From Metabacillus bambusae (lineage in GTDB: Bacteria > Bacillota > Bacilli > Bacillales > Bacillaceae): a DNA stretch of 64,000 nt. Shown piece after piece: positions 1 through 9,165 of this stretch. The first letter of the stretch is position 1. Each line of letters starts with the position of its first letter. A program made the position numbers and the translations under genes. The notes beneath the pieces are model-generated. The model had not been told where the DNA came from. It did no database searches and was given only the letters and a program-made list of their open reading frames with translations. The stretch is from the NCBI RefSeq assembly GCF_017497975.1, contig NZ_JAGDEL010000001.1, positions 434,001-498,000 on the forward strand, given 5' to 3'.

Positions 1-70
1 GTTCTAATGAGTAGATAGACGGGTTACTCTTCTTTTCTTCGCTGTCTTTTTTCGTCCTTGTTGTTTTCAT
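1..70 (-). CDS. rlmN: 23S rRNA (adenine-2503) methyltransferase RlmN, N-terminal fragment cut by the window edge
   Basis: Only the first 23 codons are present, starting at the ATG at 70 on the minus strand. The peptide contains NPSIYSLE, which resembles the start of Bacillus RlmN (YloN), a radical-SAM enzyme that methylates A2503 of 23S rRNA and A37 of some tRNAs. The catalytic part lies outside the window. It begins 11 bases after the rsmB stop, and rlmN follows rsmB in B. subtilis. The call rests on the short N-terminal match and synteny. Confidence 0.7.
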   Translation of the reverse strand, partial: MKTTRTKKDSEEKKSNPSIYSLE

Positions 71-81
71 CTGTTCCAATT

Positions 82-1437
82 TTAACCCTTCTTTCGTAAA
101 CATGCTATATAAAAACCGTCCGTTCCAAAGTAATGTGGCAGCAACTGTACTTCCCCATTTTGAAAAATAGGCTGAAGTTTTTCAGGTAAGTATTTTACTG
201 CATCTTGATCCCGCACGAACTCTGGATGGTTCTCTAAAAATGTCTGAACGACGTCGCTATTTTCTTCTTTATCAATTGTGCATGTACTATAAACTAACAC
301 ACCATCTCTTTTTAATAAAGGGGCAACAGCCTGTAAAATATTGTGTTGTAGGTCGGCCAGCTTCAATACATCTTCTTGATTTTTTGTATACTTGATATCA
401 GGCTTTCTTCGAATAACTCCAAAACCAGAGCATGGGGCATCAACTAAAATCCGATCAAAGCTCTCCTTTTCAAACCGGTTACCTGCCAACCTGGTATCTA
501 ATGCTTCTGGAAAAATATTTTCTAACTGCAATCGGTCTGCTTGTTGTTTAATAAGCTTTACCTTATGCTCATGTAAATCAAGGGAATGAACAGTACCTGT
601 CCCTTTCATGCGTTCGGCTATATGTGTAGATTTTCCACCAGGAGCTGCACATGCATCTAAAACCCTTTCACCAACTTGAGGATTTAGTGCTCTAGCAACT
701 AACATTGAACTTTCATCTTGGATGGTAAGTAGTCCTTTTGAAAACGCCTCTGTTAAGGCTAGATTTCCTTTCATACCCTTTATAGCATCCTCTGATAAAT
801 CTCCATGCTCAACCATAATCCCTTTGTTTGTTAGGTCATGAAAAAGCTCTTCAACAGTTGTTTTCGTTTGATTTACTCGTGCTGTTTGCGAAGGTGGCAT
901 TAAATTCACTTCACACATTTTTTCGGTTTCTTCATATCCAAATTGTTTTACCCATTTGTCAACTAGCCATTTCGGGTGACTTGTTTTAATGGCTAGTCTC
1001 TCAACTGAATCAAATATATCATCAAAAGTGGGTATACCTTCTCGTTGAACAGATCTTAGCACGCCATTTACAAAAGCAGCAATCCCTTTATGACCTCGTT
1101 TTTTTGCAATTTCTACTGCCTCGAAAAAGATAGCTCTTTCTGGGATTCGATCAAGATAAACCATTTGGTAAATGGAAATCCTTAATAAAATTTGTACCCA
1201 AGCCTCAATTTTTTTTGCCTTTTTTAAAAAGCCTGCTAAAAAATAGTCGAGTGTTTCACGTCTTTGCAAAGTTCCGTAAACGATTTCGGTGAGTAATGCT
1301 ATATCCTTCTCATTTACTTTATGCTTTTTTATCATTGAGTTTAAGAGCAAATTACTATATGCTTGATTTTTCTCGACTTGTAATAAGGTTTCTACTGCTA
1401 CATCTCGTACACTATTTGGTTGTTTTTTCATCATCAT
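82..1437 (-). CDS. rsmB: 16S rRNA (cytosine-967-C5) methyltransferase RsmB (Sun)
   Basis: This 451-residue protein has a NusB-like helical N-terminal domain (about residues 10-140) and a C-terminal SAM-dependent Rossmann methyltransferase domain. Visible motifs are the SAM-binding [12 protein letters not shown] near residue 262 and two cysteine motifs, DAPCSGFG and YSTCTI. The second cysteine is the catalytic nucleophile and the first helps release product in this family. It should methylate C967 of 16S rRNA before 30S assembly. Three consecutive ATG codons open the gene (1437, 1434, 1431); the third has the better distance to a weak AGGCG site. It overlaps the end of fmt by 26 bases, which indicates translational coupling. 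Confidence 0.95.
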   Translation of the reverse strand: MMMKKQPNSVRDVAVETLLQVEKNQAYSNLLLNSMIKKHKVNEKDIALLTEIVYGTLQRRETLDYFLAGFLKKAKKIEAWVQILLRISIYQMVYLDRIPERAIFFEAVEIAKKRGHKGIAAFVNGVLRSVQREGIPTFDDIFDSVERLAIKTSHPKWLVDKWVKQFGYEETEKMCEVNLMPPSQTARVNQTKTTVEELFHDLTNKGIMVEHGDLSEDAIKGMKGNLALTEAFSKGLLTIQDESSMLVARALNPQVGERVLDACAAPGGKSTHIAERMKGTGTVHSLDLHEHKVKLIKQQADRLQLENIFPEALDTRLAGNRFEKESFDRILVDAPCSGFGVIRRKPDIKYTKNQEDVLKLADLQHNILQAVAPLLKRDGVLVYSTCTIDKEENSDVVQTFLENHPEFVRDQDAVKYLPEKLQPIFQNGEVQLLPHYFGTDGFYIACLRKKG

Positions 1438-2365
1438 CGCCTAATTTATTCCCTACGGAAATTGTTGTCCCTCTCAAATAGTCTTCTCCACTCATTTTCT
1501 TTTTACCAGATGGTTGAAGTTCAGTGATTTTAATCGCTGTTTTATTTCCAGTTGCAACGACAAAACCGTCCTGGTCAATTCCGATAATTGTCCCGGGAGA
1601 TGAATCGTTTTTATTTGGCATTTTTTCTCCCCACCATAGCTTAAGCGGTTGATTCTCATAAGTGGTAAATGCAACTGGCCAAGGATTAAGACCTCTAATT
1701 TGGTTATAGATTTCTTCCCCTGTTTTGGTCCAATCAACCTTTTCTTGTTCACGTTTAATATTAGAGGCGAAGGTTGCTTTTGAATCATCCTGCTTCTTTG
1801 GTGTAAGCTTTCCTTCGAGTAATTGAGGAATTGTTTCAGACAAAAGCTTTACTCCTGCTTCACTAAGCTTGTCATGTAATGAACCAACTGTGTCTCGCTC
1901 CTCAATTTCCACCTCTGCCTGGGTAAGGATATCACCAGCATCAAGCTTTTCTGCCATATACATTATCGTGATTCCTGTTTTATCTTTCCCTTGAAGAATA
2001 GAATAATGAATTGGTGCACCACCTCTTAATTCCGGTAAAAGGGAAGCATGAACATTTATACAGCCAAATTTCGGTGCTTCTAATAATTCCTTTGGTAAAA
2101 TTTGTCCAAAAGCTGCCGTGACAATAAGATCTGGCTCTAATGAAAGCACATCCTCAACCTCTTTACGAATCTTTTCAGGCTGTAACACTTTAATACCATG
2201 ATTCTCAGCTTCTACTTTTACTGGTGGAGGAGTAAGAGTTTTTTTACGACCTTTTGGTCGATCTGGTTGGGTTACAACGCCGACTATATCATAGCCCTCT
2301 TTTACAAGCTTCCGTAAAATCGGCACAGAAAAATCGGGTGTTCCCATAAATACGATTTTTGTCAT
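1412..2365 (-). CDS. fmt: Methionyl-tRNA formyltransferase
   Basis: Transfers a formyl group from 10-formyl-tetrahydrofolate to Met-tRNA(fMet), enabling bacterial initiation. The 317-residue product starts with the Rossmann motif [13 protein letters not shown] and carries the family signature [14 protein letters not shown] near residue 108 with its catalytic Asn-His-Asp set, followed by a C-terminal OB-fold tRNA-binding domain. An ATG lies 9 bases upstream at 2374, but it abuts GGAAGG, whereas the ATG at 2365 is 9 bases from it, so 2365 is preferred. It starts 5 bases after the def stop: the partner enzyme that removes the formyl group is made from the same message. Confidence 0.95.
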   Translation of the reverse strand: MTKIVFMGTPDFSVPILRKLVKEGYDIVGVVTQPDRPKGRKKTLTPPPVKVEAENHGIKVLQPEKIRKEVEDVLSLEPDLIVTAAFGQILPKELLEAPKFGCINVHASLLPELRGGAPIHYSILQGKDKTGITIMYMAEKLDAGDILTQAEVEIEERDTVGSLHDKLSEAGVKLLSETIPQLLEGKLTPKKQDDSKATFASNIKREQEKVDWTKTGEEIYNQIRGLNPWPVAFTTYENQPLKLWWGEKMPNKNDSSPGTIIGIDQDGFVVATGNKTAIKITELQPSGKKKMSGEDYLRGTTISVGNKLGDDDEKTTK

Positions 2366-2370
2366 ACGTG

Positions 2371-2853
2371 TCATCCTTCCGCACTTTCTAAATCATTATC
2401 TTCTAAGTATTTTTCTATCTTCGTTGTGAATAGCACACCTTCAAGATGATCCATTTCATGTTGAATCGCTCGAGCGAGAAATCCTTCAGCTTCAATGATT
2501 TTTACTTTTCCTTTTCGATTAAATGTTCTAACCTTTACATAGTTTGCTCTCGTTACTTCACCGTACAAACCAGGAAAGCTTAAGCATCCCTCAGGTCCAG
2601 TTTGTTCACCACGTTCTTCAACAATAACTGGATTGATTAATTCAATTGTTCCATTATGATCATCAATATCAACAATAGCTATTTGCTGTGAAATACCTAT
2701 TTGTGGTGCAGCTAGTCCAACTCCATCATTTTCAATCATGGTATCATACATATCTGCTAAAAGTTTTGTTAGCTTCCGATCAAAAATAGTTACCTTTTCA
2801 CAAGGTGCTTCTAAAACATCTGCCGGAAACATCACGATTGGTTTAACCGCCAA
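2371..2853 (-). CDS. def: Peptide deformylase
   Basis: Metalloenzyme that removes the N-formyl group from new proteins. All three active-site motifs are visible: [10 protein letters not shown] (motif 1), EGCLSFPG (motif 2, metal-ligand Cys) and [11 protein letters not shown] (motif 3, HExxH). The TTG start at 2853 is chosen because GGAGG lies 7 bases upstream and it gives 160 residues, the length of B. subtilis Def. A longer reading from the ATG at 2871 would include that ribosome site inside the gene. It sits between priA and fmt, as in B. subtilis. Confidence 0.93.
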   Translation of the reverse strand: MAVKPIVMFPADVLEAPCEKVTIFDRKLTKLLADMYDTMIENDGVGLAAPQIGISQQIAIVDIDDHNGTIELINPVIVEERGEQTGPEGCLSFPGLYGEVTRANYVKVRTFNRKGKVKIIEAEGFLARAIQHEMDHLEGVLFTTKIEKYLEDNDLESAEG

Positions 2854-2878
2854 AAAAACTCCTCCAAACATACTCTAA

Positions 2879-3003
2879 AGCGCAAGCGCCTTGTTCAGCT
2901 CCGGGCAATATGACGTTAATGAATAGAAGGCGTTCTTTGCCTTCAATTCATTAGTGGCTGTAGACCCAAAAGGGGCTAGGGGCTGGATGCATAGCGCTTA
3001 TTC
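2879..3003 (+). repeat. Dispersed intergenic repeat family B, copy 1 (divergent)
   Basis: About 125 bases between def and priA start with GCGCAAGCGCCTTG, contain an inner hairpin built around GAAGGCGTTCTTTGCCTTC, and end with GGGGCTGGATGCATAGCGCTTA. The same framework occurs at 40238-40420 and 57028-57180. The ends pair (GCGCAAGCGC with the AGCGCTTA region), so the unit can fold into a long branched hairpin. It contains no credible gene. Confidence 0.8.
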
Positions 3004-3042
3004 AGTATAAAAATTTTATTATTCTTAAAACACAAGTCCAAC

Positions 3043-5457
3043 TCACATCATCGTATTAGGACTTAGATCAATTGCAATCATTAAATCATTTGAACTCATT
3101 TCTTGTTGAAAGTGTTCAATGATCTTTCTTAATGTTACATGTAAGTTTTTTTCCCGCTTGTATTTTACCATGCATTGGTATCGATATCTATCTTTAATCC
3201 GCGGGATCGGTGAAGCAACAGGTCCTAATATCTTTGTTTCATTTTCAACATTTCTTCTTAAAATCTGAACTATTTTCTCTGTCACTGATACAACCTTTGT
3301 TATTTCTGGATGTGAGACCGTCAGAAGTGCTAGATAGTAATATGGTGGATAAGCATGATTTTTACGAAGCTGCATTTCATGATTATAAAATGAGTCATAA
3401 TCATATTGACTTGCCAGTTGAATACTATAATGCTCAGGAGTATACGTTTGAATGATAACCTCACCTGGAAGCTCATGTCTCCCTGCTCTACCACTTACTT
3501 GTGTTAATAGCTGAAATGTTTTTTCAGAGGCTCGAAAATCAGGTAAGTTAAGCATCGTATCTGCGGTTAACACGCCAACAAGTGTGACATCTGGGAAATC
3601 AAGACCTTTTGCAATCATTTGTGTTCCCAATAAAATATCAGCTTCTTTGTTGCCAAATCTCGTTAAAAGCTTTTCATGTGCACCTTTTCTTCCTGTCGTA
3701 TCTACATCCATACGAATGATTCTCGAATGCGGTAATACCTTGACTAATTCTTCTTCTACTTTCTGTGTACCTGTTCCAAAAAAACGAATATGTTCACTTT
3801 GACATTCCGGACATACATTTGGCATGTGTTCCTCATGACCACAGTAATGACATTTAAGCTGTTGCCCATGCCGATGGTAGGTTAATGAAATGTCACAATG
3901 TGGACATTGGATAACAAAACCACAATCTCGACACATAACAAATGAAGAATATCCTCTTCTATTAAGGAATAAAACCGACTGTTCCCCTTTTTCTAATCTT
4001 TCGGTTAATTTCTCAATTAACGATGTTGAAAACATGCTTCGATTGCCACTTCTTAACTCCTCGCGCAAATCGATAATGTCAACACGAGGCATTGATCTTT
4101 TGTTCACACGCTCCTTTAAGGTGAGTAGCTTATAAACATCTTTTTTAGATCGTGCAAACGATTCTAAGGTTGGTGTTGCACTCCCTAGCACAACTGGACA
4201 TTTATGAAGTTTCGCACGGTATATGGCAACATCACGAGCGTGATATCGTGGGTTCTCTTCTTGTTTATAACTTGATTCATGCTCTTCATCGATAATAATC
4301 ATACCAAGATTTTCAAATGGAGCAAAAATAGCAGATCTTGCACCAACGACAAGTTGAACCTCTTTTCGTTGGATTTTTCGCCATTCATCATATTTTTCAC
4401 CAGTAGAAAGTCCACTATGAAGGACAGCCACTTTTGATCCAAAGCGACCTTTAAAACGGTGAACCATTTGCGGGGTAAGAGAAATCTCTGGCACGAGGAC
4501 GATTGCTTCTTTACCATTTTTCAACACTTCTTCGATTGACTGAAGATAAACCTCTGTCTTTCCACTTCCTGTTACCCCGTACATAAGAAATACGTCATGT
4601 ACATTTTCGTTGATTGATTTTAATAGTGGTGTTATCGCCTGCTGTTGCTCATTGTTTAACATTAGTCTTTTAGTTTTCTCAAAATGACGATCTTGATAAG
4701 GATCACGATAAACTTCTTTTATCTCTTCCTTTAAAATCCCTTTAGATATTAGTGCTTTAACAGAAGTATCAGACGTGTTAGCTTCTATTAATAAATCCTG
4801 TAAAGCTATTTCATTTATTTCATTGGTCGTAAAATAGGAAATGATTTCGATTTGTTTTTTTGCATTCGCAGGTAGCTCTTTTATAAGCTCTGTGAGTCTT
4901 ATTAACGATTCATTCCGTTTAATGATTTTGATTGTTTTTTTATTCGTCTTTTGTTTCACTTTGTAGATGACTTCTAAATGACCTTGCTCAATTTCCTTTT
5001 GAATCATCTTTAATGAAACAGATTGTTCAATCTCTTTTAAATCGACTTGATTGCCGTTCATAAAAAAAGACTGTAGTTGATCTGCTAATTTCGTTACATC
5101 ATCAGTCGTAAGTCCAAGTGCTTTTTCATATTTTGCTTTCATTGCAGCCGGTAACATTGCTTGAAATGCAGATATTTTAAAGCATAATGTTTTTTCTGTT
5201 AACCATTGACCTAGCTGTAAAAGCTCACTAGTTAAACATGGAGTTAAATCTAGTAATTCTGAAATAGCTTTTATGCGCTTGAACTCAGAATGATTTTTTG
5301 TCTCAATCACAAATCCTTGAATCTTTCTAGGACCAAATGGAACAATTACTCTCATACCTGGTGTTACTAACTCTTGCCACTCTTCTGGAATTTTATAATC
5401 AAACGCTCGATCAGTTTGCATAGCGGGAACATCAACAATAACACTTGCGTATTTCAT
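3043..5457 (-). CDS. priA: Primosomal protein N', replication restart helicase PriA
   Basis: PriA recognises stalled forks and reloads the replicative helicase. The 804-residue protein has an N-terminal 3'-end-binding domain (VIVPFGPRKIQGFV near residue 40), a superfamily 2 helicase core with Walker A GVTGSGKTE near residue 294 and DEEH box IIDEEHESS, and a zinc module with eight cysteines (CRDCGFVIQCPHC, CHYCG, CPECQ). The later motif TQMIAKGLDFPDVTLVG and the QVSGRAGR arginine-finger motif are intact. Its ATG overlaps the coaBC stop as TAATG, so translation is probably coupled. Confidence 0.97.
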   Translation of the reverse strand: MKYASVIVDVPAMQTDRAFDYKIPEEWQELVTPGMRVIVPFGPRKIQGFVIETKNHSEFKRIKAISELLDLTPCLTSELLQLGQWLTEKTLCFKISAFQAMLPAAMKAKYEKALGLTTDDVTKLADQLQSFFMNGNQVDLKEIEQSVSLKMIQKEIEQGHLEVIYKVKQKTNKKTIKIIKRNESLIRLTELIKELPANAKKQIEIISYFTTNEINEIALQDLLIEANTSDTSVKALISKGILKEEIKEVYRDPYQDRHFEKTKRLMLNNEQQQAITPLLKSINENVHDVFLMYGVTGSGKTEVYLQSIEEVLKNGKEAIVLVPEISLTPQMVHRFKGRFGSKVAVLHSGLSTGEKYDEWRKIQRKEVQLVVGARSAIFAPFENLGMIIIDEEHESSYKQEENPRYHARDVAIYRAKLHKCPVVLGSATPTLESFARSKKDVYKLLTLKERVNKRSMPRVDIIDLREELRSGNRSMFSTSLIEKLTERLEKGEQSVLFLNRRGYSSFVMCRDCGFVIQCPHCDISLTYHRHGQQLKCHYCGHEEHMPNVCPECQSEHIRFFGTGTQKVEEELVKVLPHSRIIRMDVDTTGRKGAHEKLLTRFGNKEADILLGTQMIAKGLDFPDVTLVGVLTADTMLNLPDFRASEKTFQLLTQVSGRAGRHELPGEVIIQTYTPEHYSIQLASQYDYDSFYNHEMQLRKNHAYPPYYYLALLTVSHPEITKVVSVTEKIVQILRRNVENETKILGPVASPIPRIKDRYRYQCMVKYKREKNLHVTLRKIIEHFQQEMSSNDLMIAIDLSPNTMM

Positions 5458-6668
5458 TATCTTGCTCCCTTTAATAGCACATGGACTTTTTCTAGTAGAA
5501 GTTTTGCTACTTCCTGTTTAGATAATAGTGGTAACTCGAGACTTTCTTGATTACGACCATAAATCGTCACAATATTCGTATCTGTTCCAAACCCTGCACC
5601 TTCTCGGGTTACATTATTGGCCACAATTAAATCTAAATTCTTCGTCGCTAGCTTTTTCTTAGCATATTCCTCAACATTGTTTGTTTCAGCTGCAAAGCCT
5701 ATTAAAAGTTGATGTGTTTTCAGTTTACCTAATTCCTTTAATATATCCGTTGTTCTTTCCATTTCAATATGTAAGTCGTCATTTTGTTTCTTAAGCTTTT
5801 GCTCATATGTGATAATTGGTCTGTAATCTGCTACTGCAGCAGATTTGATCACAACATCTGCTTTTGGGTATAGCTCGATGACGCGATCATACATTTCTTG
5901 AGCTGACTCAATTTGAATAGTTGTAACAAATTCTGGTGGGGTAAGTGAGGTAGGTCCTGTAATTAGTGTTACATTGGCACCAAGCTTTTCCGCCATTTCT
6001 GCGATCGCATATCCCATTTTCCCAGTAGAATGATTTGTGAAATAACGAACTGGATCAATCTTTTCTCTTGTTGGACCTGCAGTAATTAATATTTTCACAT
6101 TGTTAAGCGGTCTTCCCAACTCTATTTTTTCAAAATAATGATTGAGTAAGTTAACGATTTTTTCTGGCTCTTCAAGCCTACCCTTTCCAACATAACCACA
6201 AGCTAAAAACCCTTCACTTGGCTCAACAAACTGATATCCAAAGTCAAAAAGAGTTTGGATATTTTTCTTTACTGCTGGATGATCATACATATGTACATTC
6301 ATGGCTGGAGCTATCCAAACACCTGCAGTTGTCGCAAGTAACGTTGTTGTCAGCATATCGTCTGCAATACCATTAGCTAGCTTGCCAATAACGTTAGCTG
6401 TGGCAGGAGCAACAAGGACTAAATCTGCCCAATCTGCCAAATCAATGTGGGCAATCACTTTGGAATTTTTCTCATCAAACGTATCATAAAAGACATCATT
6501 ACGGGAAAGCGCTTGGAAGGTTAAAGGAGAGACAAACTCCATCGCTGAATCGGTCATAATCACCTTTACTTCTGCACCAGCTTGTACTAATTTACTTGTT
6601 AAAATACATGCTTTGTAAACCGCGATTCCACCGCTAACACATAATAATATTTTTTTCCCTGATACCAT
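5457..6668 (-). CDS. coaBC: Bifunctional phosphopantothenoylcysteine decarboxylase / phosphopantothenate-cysteine ligase
   Basis: Catalyses two steps of coenzyme A synthesis. The N-terminal CoaC flavoprotein half (to about residue 190) shows CVSGGIAVYK, the PAMNVHMYDHP motif and the cysteine loop FLACGYVGKGRL. The C-terminal CoaB half starts near ITAGPTREKIDPVRY and includes HSTGKMGYA and KSAAVADYRP for nucleotide and substrate binding. The ATG at 6668 is chosen since GGTGG lies 5 bases upstream; a GTG at 6677 overlaps that site. It is separated from rpoZ by a terminator and about 290 bases, so it probably has its own promoter. Confidence 0.95.
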   Translation of the reverse strand: MVSGKKILLCVSGGIAVYKACILTSKLVQAGAEVKVIMTDSAMEFVSPLTFQALSRNDVFYDTFDEKNSKVIAHIDLADWADLVLVAPATANVIGKLANGIADDMLTTTLLATTAGVWIAPAMNVHMYDHPAVKKNIQTLFDFGYQFVEPSEGFLACGYVGKGRLEEPEKIVNLLNHYFEKIELGRPLNNVKILITAGPTREKIDPVRYFTNHSTGKMGYAIAEMAEKLGANVTLITGPTSLTPPEFVTTIQIESAQEMYDRVIELYPKADVVIKSAAVADYRPIITYEQKLKKQNDDLHIEMERTTDILKELGKLKTHQLLIGFAAETNNVEEYAKKKLATKNLDLIVANNVTREGAGFGTDTNIVTIYGRNQESLELPLLSKQEVAKLLLEKVHVLLKGAR

Positions 6669-6954
6669 ATTCTCCACCCACTTTGAAAAATCTTTTTTGT
6701 ATAAGGTATGGGGACGAGATCCGCTTACCTTTTCGTAATTTCTGAACCCTATTATGAAACTCGATTATTCTTAATAGTTATAGTTTATTTGTTCCACCAC
6801 TATTGAGGTGGGATTGTATTCTAAGACTCCATTTTACCTTCTTTTTTTGTTGATGGTGGTAATAAGCTTTATGGAGTTATAACATTTATTGTACCAATAA
6901 ATGTTTACATTGAAAAAAATAACAACCTATAACCTAGGTTGTTATTTTAAGGCA
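6669..6954. other. Intergenic gap between coaBC and rpoZ
   Basis: About 286 bases without a plausible gene. It holds the rpoZ terminator at 6918-6946 and presumably a coaBC promoter on the minus strand, but I could not pick a convincing -35/-10 pair. Confidence 0.5.
6918..6946 (-). terminator. Intrinsic terminator after rpoZ
   Basis: A perfect 12-bp inverted repeat (AATAACAACCTA with TAGGTTGTTATT, loop of 5) directly after the rpoZ stop, with A/T-rich flanks on both sides. It should end the yloC-remA-gmk-rpoZ message, and its symmetry would let it act in both directions. Confidence 0.75.
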
Positions 6955-7155
6955 TTATTTCTCTGGTCTTTGATAATTAAGAAGACCTGCATTAATTTCT
7001 TCTAATGCTTTTCCAACATATTTATACGAAACAGGTTTCGCAATTTGTTGATCACTAAGCTCCTGCATTTCACGTGCACGTTTAGCAGCAACTGTTACAA
7101 GTGTATATTTTGAATCTAATTTATTCATTAGTACATCAATAGATGGGTATAACAT
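6955..7155 (-). CDS. rpoZ: DNA-directed RNA polymerase omega subunit
   Basis: A small core RNA polymerase subunit that aids assembly around the beta-prime subunit. The 66-residue product contains the omega signature [19 protein letters not shown] and [10 protein letters not shown]. The ATG at 7155 has GGAGG 9 bases upstream; an earlier TTG at 7164 would abut that site and is rejected. It starts one base after the gmk stop, so it is cotranscribed and probably coupled with gmk. Confidence 0.95.
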   Translation of the reverse strand: MLYPSIDVLMNKLDSKYTLVTVAAKRAREMQELSDQQIAKPVSYKYVGKALEEINAGLLNYQRPEK

Positions 7156-7156
7156 A

Positions 7157-7786
<630 letters not shown>

Positions 7787-8050
7787 CTACCCTTCATCTG
7801 ATAGATCATCTTTATTTGAAAGCCTCTGAGCCACTGTTTCAGGCTGTACAGCTGAAAGAATAATATGATCACTATCCATTATAACAACTGCTCTGGTACG
7901 ACGACCATATGTTGCATCTATTAACATGCCTCTGTCTCTTGCGTCTTGAATGATTCTTTTGATTGGAGCTGATTCAGGACTAACAATCGAAATTATACGG
8001 TTGGCTGATACGATGTTGCCAAACCCGATATTGATTAGTTTAATGCTCAT
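7787..8050 (-). CDS. remA: Extracellular matrix regulator RemA (YlzA, DUF370)
   Basis: This 87-residue DNA-binding protein is nearly identical in character to B. subtilis RemA, which activates biofilm matrix operons and osmoprotection genes. Recognised segments are [35 protein letters not shown] and [19 protein letters not shown]. The ATG at 8050 is 7 bases from GGGGGAG; an upstream in-frame ATG at 8077 has no such site. It lies between yloC and gmk as in B. subtilis. Confidence 0.94.
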   Translation of the reverse strand: MSIKLINIGFGNIVSANRIISIVSPESAPIKRIIQDARDRGMLIDATYGRRTRAVVIMDSDHIILSAVQPETVAQRLSNKDDLSDEG

Positions 8051-8124
8051 ATGTATGCTCCCCCTATTAAAGGACAAAACTATTTTTGCCTTATAAGCCC
8101 TTTTATAATCAAAGGTATGTTAAC

Positions 8125-9000
8125 CTATTCAATATTTTGGACTTGTTCCTTTAATTTTTCAATAATACTTTTTAATTCGACAACATTTTTTGCAATATAT
8201 CCATTATTTGCTTTCGAACCAATTGTGTTTGCCTCCCTATTTAGCTCTTGTACTAGGAAGTCTAGCTTACGACCAATCGGACCTCTAGTGTTTAGTGTTT
8301 CACTAAACTGATGGATATGGCTATGTATTCTTGTTAATTCTTCACTGATATCAGCTTTATCAGCAAACAGTGCAACATCAGTTAAGATGCGATTTTCATC
8401 GATTTTACCTGAGACGTATTCTGCTACCCTTTTCTCAATTCGTTCACGGTATTGTTCAACAACAGAAGGTGCCAGTTTTTCAAGCTCAACCGTTAACATA
8501 CTTATATCCTTGAGCCTTTGTTTTAGATCAACAGAAAGTTGATCACCTTCAATTTTTCTCATTTCTACTAATTGTTTAATCGCAGCATCGACTATATGAA
8601 GAAGTTTGTTTTCAAAATTCTCATTTGAAATTGACTCTTCACGAATGTCTATCCCCTGACCTAACCCAAGAATCTGATTTAGGGTAACTTCATCCTTAAA
8701 AGAAAAACGTTCTTTTATTTGGTGAAGTGAGTTCACATATTGCTCTAATAAATCCCAGTCAACTTGAATTGATTTATCAACTAATGACTCACCTTCTAGA
8801 TTGACATAAACCTCAATTCGCCCTCTACTCACAAATTGGGAGATAAGTTTTTTCAGCTTATCTTCGCTACTCATGAACTGTTTTGGCATTTTTAGACTAA
8901 CATCTAAAAATCGGTGGTTAACTGATTTCATTTCAACTGTAAGAAGACATGAATCAATTTGCCCACTTGCACGACCAAATCCAGTCATACTTGCTACCAT
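8125..9000 (-). CDS. yloC: YicC/YloC family endoribonuclease
   Basis: The 291-residue product opens with MVASMTGFGRA and ends with GRKLDFLVQELNREANTIG and a short coiled tail, both hallmarks of the YicC/YloC family (YicC_N and DUF1732 domains). Family members are RNA endonucleases implicated in RNA turnover. The ribosome site is weak (GAAAGTG about 11 bases upstream). It heads the remA-gmk-rpoZ unit; the yloB terminator lies just upstream, so a promoter for this unit should fall in 9001-9117. Confidence 0.92.
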   Translation of the reverse strand: MVASMTGFGRASGQIDSCLLTVEMKSVNHRFLDVSLKMPKQFMSSEDKLKKLISQFVSRGRIEVYVNLEGESLVDKSIQVDWDLLEQYVNSLHQIKERFSFKDEVTLNQILGLGQGIDIREESISNENFENKLLHIVDAAIKQLVEMRKIEGDQLSVDLKQRLKDISMLTVELEKLAPSVVEQYRERIEKRVAEYVSGKIDENRILTDVALFADKADISEELTRIHSHIHQFSETLNTRGPIGRKLDFLVQELNREANTIGSKANNGYIAKNVVELKSIIEKLKEQVQNIE

Positions 9001-9117
9001 TATGGATCACATCACTTTCTATCTAAAAGCTTAATTGTTGTGTGACGTCTATGTAAATTCGATATACAAATAACGATAAAGCCTCTATTTAAAATATCAC
9101 GTTCTTGATCCAACAAG

Positions 9118-9150
9118 CAAAAGGGATGACTTTGTGGGTCACCCCCTTTT
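9118..9150 (-). terminator. Intrinsic terminator after the yloB ATPase
   Basis: Reading the minus strand, AAAAGGGGGTGAC pairs with GTCATCCCTTTT around a short loop. The hairpin lies 15 bases past the yloB stop at 9166 and separates it from yloC. Confidence 0.7.
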
Positions 9151-9165
9151 GGATTATACCATAGT